A program made the translations under genes and the position numbers. Of a DNA stretch of 64,000 nucleotides, positions 16,622 through 24,353 are shown one piece after another. Numbering within the stretch: position 1 is the stretch's first letter; each line of letters starts with the position of its first letter. The DNA is from Roseibium sp. (lineage in GTDB: Bacteria > Pseudomonadota > Alphaproteobacteria > Rhizobiales > Stappiaceae): assembly GCA_017643925.1 (NCBI GenBank), contig JAEPML010000006.1:182225-246224 (forward strand), read 5' to 3'. The notes beneath the pieces are model-generated. The model did not search any database and was not told the origin of the DNA. It saw only the letters and a program-made list of their open reading frames with translations.

Positions 16622-17662
16622 ATGGATGAAACCAATAAAGTGCCTGTTGGCACGGTCCCAAAACTGGCGGATGTGGCCCGGGTCGCGGGCGTTTCAACCG
16701 CGACGGTTTCGCGTTGCCTGAACCTGCCTGACCAGGTCAAGGAAAAGACCATGCGCAAGGTGATGGACGCCATCGACAGCCTTGGCTATTCACCGAATTA
16801 CAGCGCGCGGGCGCTGGCCGCAAATCGCACCAACACGGTCGGTGCCATCATTCCAACCATGGACAACGCGATCTTTGCGCGGGGCATACAGGCATTCCAG
16901 GAGGAGCTTCACAAGAGCGGCTGCACGTTGCTGGTGGCCAGTTCGTCCTATGAGGAAGACCTGGAAGAGGAACAGATCAGAACACTGACGGCGCGTGGCG
17001 CGGATGCATTGCTTCTGATCGGCTATCATCGGCAACCGCGCGTCTACGAGTTCTTGAAGAAGCGGCGCATTCCGGCGCTTGTCGCCTGGGCCTATAATCC
17101 GGATCAGCCCCAACTGGCGGTCGGCTTCAACAACCATGCGGCAATGAAGTCCCTTGCGCGGGAAGTGCTGGAGCGCGGGCATCGGAAAATCGCCTGTATC
17201 ACGGCACCAACCGGTTCCAACGATCGCGCGCGGGACCGTGTGCTCGGCGTCAAGGAGGGGTTGCGAGATGCCGGTCTTGATCCCGATGGCCTGACGATCA
17301 TCGAAACCAACTATTCCATTGAAAACGGCGCCCAGGCCTTCCAGGAGCTGATGACTTTGGATGAACGCCCGACTGCGGTCATGTGCGGCAATGACGTGCT
17401 TGCCGTTGGTGCACTGAAGGCGGCGACCGAGATGGGACTGAAAATACCGGATGACGTTTCGATCACCGGATTTGATGACATCGAGCTGGCGAGTGTCGCC
17501 CCGGTTCCGCTGACAACGGTGCATGTTCCGCACCGGCGCATGGGCCAGTTCGCAGCCCAGGCGCTGATTGAAACGCTGGACTCAGGTCAAACCGGCGAGA
17601 GCCATGAATTGCCGACAAATATCTGTTTCCGGGGAACGCTTGCGCCGCCGCCCGAAAAGTGA
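16622..17662 (+). CDS. LacI-family transcriptional regulator of the hps/suy operon
   Basis: A 346-residue LacI/GalR regulator: the helix-turn-helix is at residues about 14-40 (KLADVARVAGVSTATVSRCL) with the hinge-helix SARALAANRTNTVG, followed by a periplasmic-binding-protein-like sensor domain (GFNNHAAMKSLAREVLERGH, GFDDIELASVAPVPLTTV). It is divergent from the hps operon and the shared region holds a perfect palindromic operator, so it most likely represses the operon until a pathway metabolite binds. The inducer (DHPS, sulfolactate or sulfopyruvate) is not identifiable. Confidence 0.85.
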   Translation: MDETNKVPVGTVPKLADVARVAGVSTATVSRCLNLPDQVKEKTMRKVMDAIDSLGYSPNYSARALAANRTNTVGAIIPTMDNAIFARGIQAFQEELHKSGCTLLVASSSYEEDLEEEQIRTLTARGADALLLIGYHRQPRVYEFLKKRRIPALVAWAYNPDQPQLAVGFNNHAAMKSLAREVLERGHRKIACITAPTGSNDRARDRVLGVKEGLRDAGLDPDGLTIIETNYSIENGAQAFQELMTLDERPTAVMCGNDVLAVGALKAATEMGLKIPDDVSITGFDDIELASVAPVPLTTVHVPHRRMGQFAAQALIETLDSGQTGESHELPTNICFRGTLAPPPEK

Positions 17663-17793
17663 GGCTGGGTGCTACGTGATCGATACATTTCCGACAATTC
17701 AAGAGCGCGACAGAGCGCATGCTCCAAACAACTGCTGCGGAAATGGCTGTGCCATTCCCGCAGATCAGTTGAAACGGTTGATTTGGGTTCGTG

Positions 17794-18093
17794 TCAGTTC
17801 TTGACCACGACGTAGACGGTGGTGCCGTTTTCGGTCACAGCCTGGTAATAGACACCGCCGCAATTGTAGTAGCCATTATAGGGTGTGCAGCCAGAAATCG
17901 AGTGGCGACGGTTCACGCGACGCGAGGTTCTTCGTGCCGTGCGCCGTGCGGTATTCTGGGAAGCGGTCTGTGCCTTGGCTTCGCTGACCGAAAATGAAAC
18001 CGGATTGCCGGTTTGCAATTGGGACATGTTGATTTCGCCGACATAACCGATGGAAAAGGCTGCCGCTGCGAGGGTGAGTGCTTTCATGTTCAT
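17794..18093 (-). CDS. Small Arg-rich protein, first of two tandem paralogues
   Basis: A 99-residue protein not assigned to a family. It starts MNMKALTLAAAAFSIGYVGE after an AAAGGTAATC leader, has a hydrophobic N-terminal stretch, then a basic core ARRTARRTSRRVNRRH and a C-terminal part with two cysteines (GCTPYNGYYNCGGVYYQAV). The N-terminus and basic core recur in the neighbour at 18184-18408, so they are paralogues. Export is possible but the signal sequence is atypical because QTGNPVSFSVSEAKAQ lies between the hydrophobic stretch and the basic region; the SEAKAQ end could be a cleavage site. Confidence 0.65.
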   Translation of the reverse strand: MNMKALTLAAAAFSIGYVGEINMSQLQTGNPVSFSVSEAKAQTASQNTARRTARRTSRRVNRRHSISGCTPYNGYYNCGGVYYQAVTENGTTVYVVVKN

Positions 18094-18183
18094 TTGATTA
18101 CCTTTCAGTTTTCTGGTCCGGATCCGAGATCTCGCGAGACCAGGCTTGTTCTTCGTGTGTGTGGTGGATGATTGCGCTGATGA

Positions 18184-18408
18184 TCAGTTGCTTTGAGCAG
18201 CGTCTTCAGCAGCGTTGTGACGCCGGTTGACACGGCGTGATGTCCGGCGGGAGGTCCGGCGGGCTGCGTTCTGAGATGCAGTCTGGGCGTTGGCTTCGCT
18301 AACTTGGAACGGCACGGAACTGCCGGATTGCAGGGCGGACATGTCGACTTCTCCGACATAGGCAATGGAAAATGCGACGGCTGCAAGGGTGAGGGCTTTT
18401 GCTGTCAT
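18184..18408 (-). CDS. Small Arg-rich protein, second of two tandem paralogues
   Basis: A 74-residue protein starting MTAKALTLAAVAFSIAYVGE at ATG 18408, with AGGAGCAGTAAA just upstream. The layout copies its neighbour: hydrophobic start, SEANAQTASQNAARR, then RRTSRRTSRRVNRRH. It lacks the cysteine-containing C-terminal part and ends acidic (NAAEDAAQSN). A small hairpin (ACTGCCC/GGGCAGT, 18430-18449) sits in its leader. No function is recognised; strong positive charge suggests binding to nucleic acid, membrane or cell-wall polymers. Confidence 0.6.
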   Translation of the reverse strand: MTAKALTLAAVAFSIAYVGEVDMSALQSGSSVPFQVSEANAQTASQNAARRTSRRTSRRVNRRHNAAEDAAQSN

Positions 18409-18589
18409 TTTACTGCTCCTTGGTTTGAGACTGCCCCCCAAAGGGCAGTGTTGCTTGTTGACAAGCGGAATATGGATGAGAGCGAAGCCGTCTTCTTTTT
18501 CGATCTGGCCAAGTGCTTTTGCGTTCTGGTCATTCTTCCGGGCGGTCGCGCATGTCTGGTCCGGCCCTCCGCGTTTCCGTAAAAAGGCA

Positions 18590-18637
18590 GTCAAAACAAA
18601 GCGAGCGCCGGGATGACTGATCCGAGCGCTCGCTTTG
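18590..18637 (-). terminator. Intrinsic terminator after the HlyD-like gene
   Basis: On the minus strand a perfect 12-base stem (CAAAGCGAGCGC/GCGCTCGCTTTG, 18597-18608 with 18626-18637) is followed by TTTTGAC. It lies 33 bases past the stop of the gene at 18670, a good fit to a rho-independent terminator. Confidence 0.75.
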
Positions 18638-18669
18638 AGAACCGGGCCGAGGCCCGTGATGTCGTGTGG

Positions 18670-19884
18670 TCAGTGGCCAGAACCGGCAAGGCCGATGCCG
18701 GAGGCCAGGCCAAGCCAAGCCTTGATGCGCAATCCAACAGCCTTGATGATGCCAAGTGCTTCAATCACATGCGCCGTGAAACTGCCTTCAAGAGAACCTT
18801 TCAAATGGGTCGTGTAGGTCTGAACGATGCAGCCACTGCCAGGAACAAGCAGATCGCGATGCTCCGCATGAACAAGGTCGAGATGTGCCACGATCTGTCC
18901 GCGTCTTGCCCGTTCTGCGGGTTCCATGAGCTTGCCGCTCGGGGCCATCTGACCGGAGGAGATCGGTTCCTGGATGCGTGTGATACGGGCAGGCAGGACC
19001 GTGTTGGTCATGGCGATATTGAAGTTGCTTTCGCACGCGATTTCGGCGGCCATGCCCTCATAGAGTTCGGTTCGAGAGACTTGAGAAAAACCGGCCACGA
19101 TGCGGCCGCGAGCAACCGGCCCGCGATCCGGGACAATGACCATTGCCGGGCTCATTGCTGCCGGTGTTGCACGCGCGCCAACGTTGAGTGTCAATTGCTC
19201 GACTGTGCCGTCCACGAGACTGTGTACACGTGTCTTGTCGAGCTCCACTTGTGCCTGCTTGAGAGAGGCCTTCGCACTTTCCAGCTGGGCTGGAAGAATG
19301 GAGTTTGCCTGAACCTTGGCAGCGGCCAGCTTGCTTTCCGCGGCTTCGACTTCCGCAATGCGTGTGTCCCGCTGTGACTGCGCCCGTTCCAGCTGGCTTG
19401 GCTGATAGGCCGCGGACCCACGTGCCTGAAGTTCCCTGTGATCGGCGAGTGTCATTTCCGCCTGCTTCAATCCGGCAAGCGCTGCGTCACGCGTTGCCGT
19501 CGCCGTTTCCACGTCGAGGTGGGCGGCTTCGAACGCAGCCTTGATCTCGTCGATTTGACGCTGGGAATATTCGACCTTGGCGACCTCGGACGCGCTTTCA
19601 ATTGCGAAAAGCGGATCGCCGATGCGGACATGGTCGCCCCCGTTCACGAAGACCTCGGTCACGGTGCCGCCGGTATCCGCGACAACAGGAACAGTTCGGA
19701 AAGGGACAAGGCCGGTGAAGGATTTCGGGTAGTAGTAGAAGACTGCGAAAAAGACGACCAGTGCCAGAACGAACCACAGGAAAAGCGCCCGGTGAACGTT
19801 GTAGAGCGTGATCGGCAGGCCGCGCCAGCGAAGATACATGACCCGCAAGACGAAGGGGAAGGATGTGACGATGATCTCGATCAT
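18670..19884 (-). CDS. HlyD-family membrane fusion protein (YibH-like)
   Basis: The start at ATG 19884 (404 residues) overlaps the upstream stop as ATGA; the open frame extends further but into the neighbour. One N-terminal membrane helix (HRALFLWFVLALVVFFAVFYYY) is followed by a biotinyl-lipoyl-like half-motif (VTEVFVNGGDHVRIGDPLFA), a long coiled coil around residues 100-220, and a second lipoyl half (VDGTVEQLTLNVGARA). It would span the periplasm as an adaptor. Together with the small DUF3302-like protein upstream it resembles the E. coli yibI-yibH pair, whose function is unsettled. No ABC or RND pump gene adjoins it. Confidence 0.78.
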   Translation of the reverse strand: MIEIIVTSFPFVLRVMYLRWRGLPITLYNVHRALFLWFVLALVVFFAVFYYYPKSFTGLVPFRTVPVVADTGGTVTEVFVNGGDHVRIGDPLFAIESASEVAKVEYSQRQIDEIKAAFEAAHLDVETATATRDAALAGLKQAEMTLADHRELQARGSAAYQPSQLERAQSQRDTRIAEVEAAESKLAAAKVQANSILPAQLESAKASLKQAQVELDKTRVHSLVDGTVEQLTLNVGARATPAAMSPAMVIVPDRGPVARGRIVAGFSQVSRTELYEGMAAEIACESNFNIAMTNTVLPARITRIQEPISSGQMAPSGKLMEPAERARRGQIVAHLDLVHAEHRDLLVPGSGCIVQTYTTHLKGSLEGSFTAHVIEALGIIKAVGLRIKAWLGLASGIGLAGSGH

Positions 19885-20258
19885 TTTGCGATCTCCTCGT
19901 CTTCGGGCCGCCACCAGAGCATGAAGTCCCGGGCGATGGCCGTCAGGATCAGGGCCGCCGGCAGCAGGATGCTGAAATGACTCAAGGCCGGCATGATCTC
20001 GTAAGCCAGCGCCACGGTCAGCATCATCGGGATCGTGGTACGCAAGGGGGTGCCCTTGGCGCGATGTTCCGCGTAGTGGTCGAACTGGGAATAGAGATGG
20101 ACGACCAGAAAGATCGCCAGGAAGAAGACGATCAGGCCAACCCACGAGTACCAGTCTGACTGGGACGGGGCGACCCACCATCTCGGATCGTCACCTGCGG
20201 CGGCTGGTGTTGTCATGCATCCGGCGACCAGTAGGGCCGGCACTAGAAGTTTTCTCAC
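19881..20258 (-). CDS. Small membrane protein, DUF3302/YibI-like, with signal or lipoprotein leader
   Basis: A 125-residue protein starting MRKLLVPALLVAGCMTTPAAAG, where LVAGC could be a lipobox. Two further hydrophobic segments follow (WVGLIVFFLAIFLVVHLYS and ILLPAALILTAIARDF), with FDHYAEHRAKGTPLRTTIPM between them. Its position immediately before an HlyD-type gene, its size and its topology match the YibI family. It is the first gene of the two-gene operon and divergent from an AraC regulator. Confidence 0.68.
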   Translation of the reverse strand: MRKLLVPALLVAGCMTTPAAAGDDPRWWVAPSQSDWYSWVGLIVFFLAIFLVVHLYSQFDHYAEHRAKGTPLRTTIPMMLTVALAYEIMPALSHFSILLPAALILTAIARDFMLWWRPEDEEIAK

Positions 20259-20446
20259 GATGGATGTCCTTTGCTTGTCGGAAAGCCGCCCCCCGAGGGC
20301 AGCATCGAGTGTTCACGCCGGACACATGGGAGCCGCGAGCCGTCCCATCTTTCGACTTCTGGTCAACGGTTTTTTAGTTCTGGACAATCAGGGTGGTTTT
20401 TTGAACGCTGCGTCAGCAGGCCACCAATTGCGAGGGGAGTTTCCGG

Positions 20447-21454
20447 ATGCCGCGCGTCAGCGCATACCGCTTGAAGCATGTGGCGCGTGTCTACGCCAAG
20501 GAAGAGAACGCTGCGGTTTCCTTCGAGGAGATCCTGTCGCACGCCGGCATCGGTGCTGATGTTCTGACGGACCAGAATGCCAGGGTCGAACTGATCGCAG
20601 AGGCCGCTGCGGTGGAACGGGCCTGCGATGTGCTTGACGACCCGACATTTGCGGCGCGTACGGGTCTGTCCACGCCCGGCGCAAAGACGCTTCTGGCTTA
20701 CCTGGCACGCGCGAGCGAAACTGTTGGTCAGGTTCTCGAGTTTGCCAGACGATACTATACGCTGGAGGACCCGCATCTGCAGTTCCATGCCTTTGAGACC
20801 GACAATGGCCCGGTTGTTGCCTTGAAGAGCGAGGTTCTCGCCGGCAACCAGTCACCAAGATACTGGGAGTTGCTTGCTTTCGGCATGTTCATGCGGATCC
20901 GGCAAATTGCCGGACCGGAGCTTGGCGCGCTTGGGGTCATCCTGGAAACAACGGATGCCGACCATTGCCGGCAGCTTTCAGAGATTGCGGGCTGCGAGGT
21001 TGCGAGCGGTCAGCAGATGTGCGGCGTTCGATTGCCGGTTGGCGGTCTGGACTTTCCGATACCAACGTCAGATGCCGCGTTGGTCGACCACCTGACAGCT
21101 CATGGAGATGCGCGGCTGGAAAGCATGCCGCGGGAGGTCGAGAGCCTGTCCAGCAAGGTCATCGCTCTTGTTCGCAGTCAGCTGCCAGGTCATCTGCCCA
21201 GCGGTGACGAAGTGGCCGAGAAACTGTTCATGACGCGCCGGACACTGACACGGCACCTTGCCGCCGAAGGCACGACCTACAAGGCCTTGGCGGAGGGGGG
21301 CCGCTGCGAATTGGCCAAACGGCTCCTCGTGGGAGAAGGCAGCATCGCACAAGTTGCCTTCCTGCTGGATTTTGCCGACCAGGCGGCCTTTTCAGTTGCC
21401 TTCAAGAGATGGACCGGAACAACCCCGGCGCAATTCAAGAAATCCAACGTCTAG
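20447..21454 (+). CDS. AraC-family transcriptional regulator (OruR/ArgR-like layout)
   Basis: This 335-residue regulator has an N-terminal 'arabinose-binding'-type sensor domain (AGIGADVLTDQNARVELIAE; TLLAYLARASETVGQVLEFA) and a C-terminal AraC helix-turn-helix pair (FMTRRTLTRHLAAEGTTYKA; IAQVAFLLDFADQAAFSVAF; then WTGTTPAQFKK). The start has GGGGAGTTTCCGG before it. It is transcribed away from the YibI/YibH-like pair, which it may control. The ligand is unknown. Confidence 0.8.
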   Translation: MPRVSAYRLKHVARVYAKEENAAVSFEEILSHAGIGADVLTDQNARVELIAEAAAVERACDVLDDPTFAARTGLSTPGAKTLLAYLARASETVGQVLEFARRYYTLEDPHLQFHAFETDNGPVVALKSEVLAGNQSPRYWELLAFGMFMRIRQIAGPELGALGVILETTDADHCRQLSEIAGCEVASGQQMCGVRLPVGGLDFPIPTSDAALVDHLTAHGDARLESMPREVESLSSKVIALVRSQLPGHLPSGDEVAEKLFMTRRTLTRHLAAEGTTYKALAEGGRCELAKRLLVGEGSIAQVAFLLDFADQAAFSVAFKRWTGTTPAQFKKSNV

Positions 21455-21563
21455 TGACAGTCCCCTGCCTGTTCAGGTCAAGTCGGTAGCTCAGAGCGGC
21501 ACGCGCGGGACAGGCTTGCGTTGAGCCTGCCTGCCCCGGTGGTGTGTTGAACTGCGTCCGGTC

Positions 21564-22010
21564 TCAGGACATTTCCTGGTAGAGTTTGGACATCTGGACG
21601 GCTGCGTTTGCAGCTTCCCTGCCTTTCTTGACGAAGTGATCGTAGTAGAAACCCTGGTGTTCGTCAGACGGTTGGAAGTTGTGCGGTGTCAGGGAGACCG
21701 ACAGGACCGGAACACCGGTTTTCAGGCCGGCTTCCATCAATCCGGAGACGACAGCCTGGGCGACGAAGTCGTGTCGGTAGATGCCGCCATCGACCACAAG
21801 AGCTGCCGCTGCGACGGCATCGTATTTGCCGGTTTCAGCAAGTTTTTGAGCCAGAAGCGGCATCTCGAAAGCGCCAGGGACGTCAAACACGTCGACTTGC
21901 GCATCTACGCCGAGTTCGGAGAGCCGTTCCCTGAACCCCTTCAGGGTCTGGTCAACGATGTCCGCGTGCCACTGAGCCTTGATGAATGCGAATGCGGGGG
22001 ATTTTGTCAC
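21564..22010 (-). CDS. ribH: 6,7-dimethyl-8-ribityllumazine synthase, type II (RibH2-like)
   Basis: The protein has 148 residues starting from GTG 22010 (AAAGGATC upstream); the longer frame reads through the riboswitch and is not coding. Motifs are FAFIKAQWHADI (substrate entry Trp), DVPGAFEMPLLAQ, VVDGGIYRHDFVAQAVV with the catalytic His, and PVLSVSLTPHNF. The enzyme condenses 5-amino-6-ribitylaminouracil with dihydroxybutanone phosphate, the last but one step to riboflavin. A lone ribH outside a rib operon and behind an FMN riboswitch is the pattern of Brucella and Rhizobiales RibH2, so a second ribH within a rib operon is likely elsewhere. Confidence 0.88.
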   Translation of the reverse strand: MTKSPAFAFIKAQWHADIVDQTLKGFRERLSELGVDAQVDVFDVPGAFEMPLLAQKLAETGKYDAVAAAALVVDGGIYRHDFVAQAVVSGLMEAGLKTGVPVLSVSLTPHNFQPSDEHQGFYYDHFVKKGREAANAAVQMSKLYQEMS

Positions 22011-22048
22011 TGCCGAGATCCTTTCCAAATGACAAGATCCCAGAGCGC

Positions 22049-22076
22049 CAAAAAGCGCCCGGGCCAAGACCCGGTC
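22049..22076 (-). terminator. Terminator-like hairpin in the ribH leader
   Basis: Just after the FMN aptamer, the minus strand reads CCGGGTC-TT-GGCCCGG with GCGCTTTTT after it. It lies 39 bases before the ribH start and is a plausible expression platform, ending transcription when FMN is bound. Confidence 0.6.
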
Positions 22077-22081
22077 ACTCT

Positions 22082-22205
22082 TTCTCTCCCGTCCGGACTT
22101 TGACCGTCGGCTCCGGAATTTCACCGGGATCTGCTGACCCGACCCGAAGGTCGGCGCTCGCGGGCTGTCACCGCCGGTGGGGAATTTCACCCCGCCCTGA
22201 GAATG
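22082..22205 (-). ncRNA. FMN riboswitch (RFN element)
   Basis: The minus strand carries the RFN core: AGGGCGGGGTGAAATTCCCC, then ACCGGCGGTGACAGCCCGCG, a variable GACC-TTCG-GGTC stem, GATCCCGGTGAAATTCCGG, and the closing ACGGTCAAAGTCCGGACGGG. The two GGTGAAATTCC repeats and the ACCGGCGGT segment are diagnostic. It precedes only ribH, so FMN lowers expression of this lumazine synthase. Confidence 0.95.
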
Positions 22206-22356
22206 GAGCTGCACTAGCACCTCGGCGCCATGAGGTCAAAGGTGAAAATCGCTCCTTTCGGGTAAGTCCGTACAAAGCGTCGTGAGTGAATTTCCGCGCC
22301 TTCGGTCCCGATCACCAAACAGCTTTGGCTGCGCCGGCTTCACGGCGTTGGCGTCT

Positions 22357-23769
22357 TCAATTCAGGTCCTTCAGCAGCCGACCGTGCTTGCGGGTCTGCT
22401 CGATCACTTCTCCGAATGTCTGGTACCCGCGCGAGGCGAGGATCGGCAGCATCTTGCAGAGCGCTTCGGCTGTCGCCTGCGCATCGCCCAGAGCGGTGTG
22501 GCGCAGTTCGGGAGGGATCGTGATGCCCAGTCTTTCGCAGACAGCGTCCAGGGTGTGTTTTTCCGTTTCGCCGTACAACACGGCGGAAAGCAGAACGGTG
22601 TCGAGCAAGGGATGATCCCAGACCAGCCCGGACGCTTTCTCATGACGGTGCAGGAATGCCATGTCGAAGGGCGCATTGTGCGCAACAATTACGGCACCAC
22701 GGGCAAAGCCATGAAACTGACCGACTGCAGTAGGCGCATCCGGGGCGTCTATCACCATGTCGTCGGAAATGCCGTGCACGCGTGTCGAGGGCAGGGGAAT
22801 GCTGCGCCCCGGATTGACAAGCTGGTCGACCTTTTCCCCTGGCACGATGCGCCCGTTGACCACGCGCACCGCACCGATCTGGACGATCTCGTCCTTGTTC
22901 GGCATCAGGCCGGTGGTCTCCGTGTCAAACACGACGAAGGTCAGCGACTGAAGCGGGCAATCCTCGATCGCCAGTTCGCTCTCCTGTTCACTCAGATCGA
23001 AATCGTAGATCAGCGGCCGCGCCGCCTCCGGAGAGATTTGCGCCTGCGTGCTGTCGACAAGGACCATGTAGCCCGGGGTCTGATCGAGTTTTTTCAGGTG
23101 CAGTTTGAAGCTGAGCTTGCCTCCGGTGCCGCGAACTTCGGCGAAAGCATCCGTTCGTGATCCTGTCAGCTCGTCATGCGCGGTGCGCAGATCCTCTTCG
23201 ACAAAATAGTCAAAGATGGAGGCGTTGAGGCGCGGCACCTGGACAAGGCTCAGCACATCATGTGCCTGGCCGTCATAGAGGGTGATCTGGTGGCGCGGGC
23301 TGACGAGAATGATCGCGACGGGGATCTCCGTCAGCAGCGCGGAAAGATTGGTGCGCTCCGCAATCAGTCTTGCCGTTTCGCTGGCGACGATCTCGTCTGC
23401 ATCTGCCGATACCTTCGAAAGCTTCTCCGCGACAGCCTCGACTGCTGGGGCAAGATCCCCGAGATAGCGCGCCTGATGCAGATCCACCGACGTGTCGACA
23501 TCGGCATGGGTGCGTGTGCGGATGGTTGCGGAGAGCCGTTCGATCGGCTTGGCGACATTCTCGTCAAAGAGAAACCAGACCCAGGTTGAGACTGCCAGGA
23601 TACCAAAGAGCGACAGTGCCCCGGCGAAGAGGAAGCCCGATTCCGTTCCGCTTTCAAAGGATCGGCTGTATCCCGCGTAGAGGGACGCTCCCACAGCTGC
23701 GGTGCAAGCAACCGCGATCCCCAGGAAAAGCAGGAAAATCCGAAGCCTCAGTCCCAGGGAAGTCAGCAT
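22357..23769 (-). CDS. Membrane-anchored 3'-5' exonuclease (DnaQ/epsilon-like) with HAMP- and PAS-like parts
   Basis: In this 470-residue protein two N-terminal helices (LRIFLLFLGIAVACTAAVGA; FAGALSLFGILAVSTWVWFL) are followed by a HAMP-like linker (KPIERLSATIRTRTHAD), a PAS-like middle and a C-terminal DEDDh exonuclease domain. The exonuclease motifs are VVFDTETTGLMP (ExoI), AHNAPFDMAF (ExoII) and HTALGDAQATAEAL (ExoIII with catalytic His). The combination of sensor-like membrane part and epsilon-type nuclease regularly accompanies the DUF294/symporter locus. Its start overlaps the previous stop as TGATG. Role unproven; possibly nucleotide or RNA turnover. Confidence 0.82.
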   Translation of the reverse strand: MLTSLGLRLRIFLLFLGIAVACTAAVGASLYAGYSRSFESGTESGFLFAGALSLFGILAVSTWVWFLFDENVAKPIERLSATIRTRTHADVDTSVDLHQARYLGDLAPAVEAVAEKLSKVSADADEIVASETARLIAERTNLSALLTEIPVAIILVSPRHQITLYDGQAHDVLSLVQVPRLNASIFDYFVEEDLRTAHDELTGSRTDAFAEVRGTGGKLSFKLHLKKLDQTPGYMVLVDSTQAQISPEAARPLIYDFDLSEQESELAIEDCPLQSLTFVVFDTETTGLMPNKDEIVQIGAVRVVNGRIVPGEKVDQLVNPGRSIPLPSTRVHGISDDMVIDAPDAPTAVGQFHGFARGAVIVAHNAPFDMAFLHRHEKASGLVWDHPLLDTVLLSAVLYGETEKHTLDAVCERLGITIPPELRHTALGDAQATAEALCKMLPILASRGYQTFGEVIEQTRKHGRLLKDLN

Positions 23770-24290
23770 CAGCTTTCTCCGCAGATTGTGGTGACGATCG
23801 GGTCATCCTCTCCAACGGTGACCCAATTGGCGCCGGAGACGAGGCCGTCATCCTGAAACGTGATCGCGTCCGTGAGCGCCGCGCGCCGGAAACCGGGGCA
23901 ATCGGCGAGAACCGGCAGTTTGTTCACCGGTGCCCACCGGCCAAAGAAATAGACGTCCGCCAACTTCATTCCGGGCTGATCGGAGTGGGTCTGCGCCGTT
24001 GCCGTATCAACGGCAACAAACCTCTCCACGAAGGGCCAGACAAAAGTCCAGGGACGGTAGAAGGCCTTGTTTTCAACGGTCTGCGCCACGACGACACCGT
24101 CCGGCAGGGCTTCCGTTGTGCGGGAGTACCAACCATACTCGTTGGAGATCGTGGCCAGGATCATGGCGACGCCGGCCGCAACGGGCGTGAACCAGCGGGG
24201 CAGCCGTCCTTTCAGGACCCTGTTCACCAGCATGACGGCACCCGCTGCTGCGATACCAGCCACAAAGGTCGCGATCAGTTCCACAAACAT
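23769..24290 (-). CDS. Membrane protein of unknown function in the symporter locus
   Basis: The 173-residue protein starts at ATG 24290 (GGAGAATTGCC upstream). Two N-terminal helices (FVELIATFVAGIAAAGAVML; FTPVAAGVAMILATI) are followed by an exported domain (NEYGWYSRTTEALPDGVVVA) with two cysteines (LADCPGF and TICGES). I do not recognise a named family. It sits between the DUF294 protein and the exonuclease genes, overlapping the latter, so it is part of the same unit. Confidence 0.68.
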   Translation of the reverse strand: MFVELIATFVAGIAAAGAVMLVNRVLKGRLPRWFTPVAAGVAMILATISNEYGWYSRTTEALPDGVVVAQTVENKAFYRPWTFVWPFVERFVAVDTATAQTHSDQPGMKLADVYFFGRWAPVNKLPVLADCPGFRRAALTDAITFQDDGLVSGANWVTVGEDDPIVTTICGES

Positions 24291-24353
24291 GGCAATTCTC
24301 CAAAGCGGTTCCGGCTGCAATCCGCAAGATTGCCCGGTGACCGGAAACGTTCA

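Noticed and set aside
21482..21495. GTCGGTAGCTCAGAG, resembling the D-arm start of a tRNA
   Set aside because: No anticodon arm, T arm (GGTTCGAATCC-type) or acceptor stem follows at the right distances.
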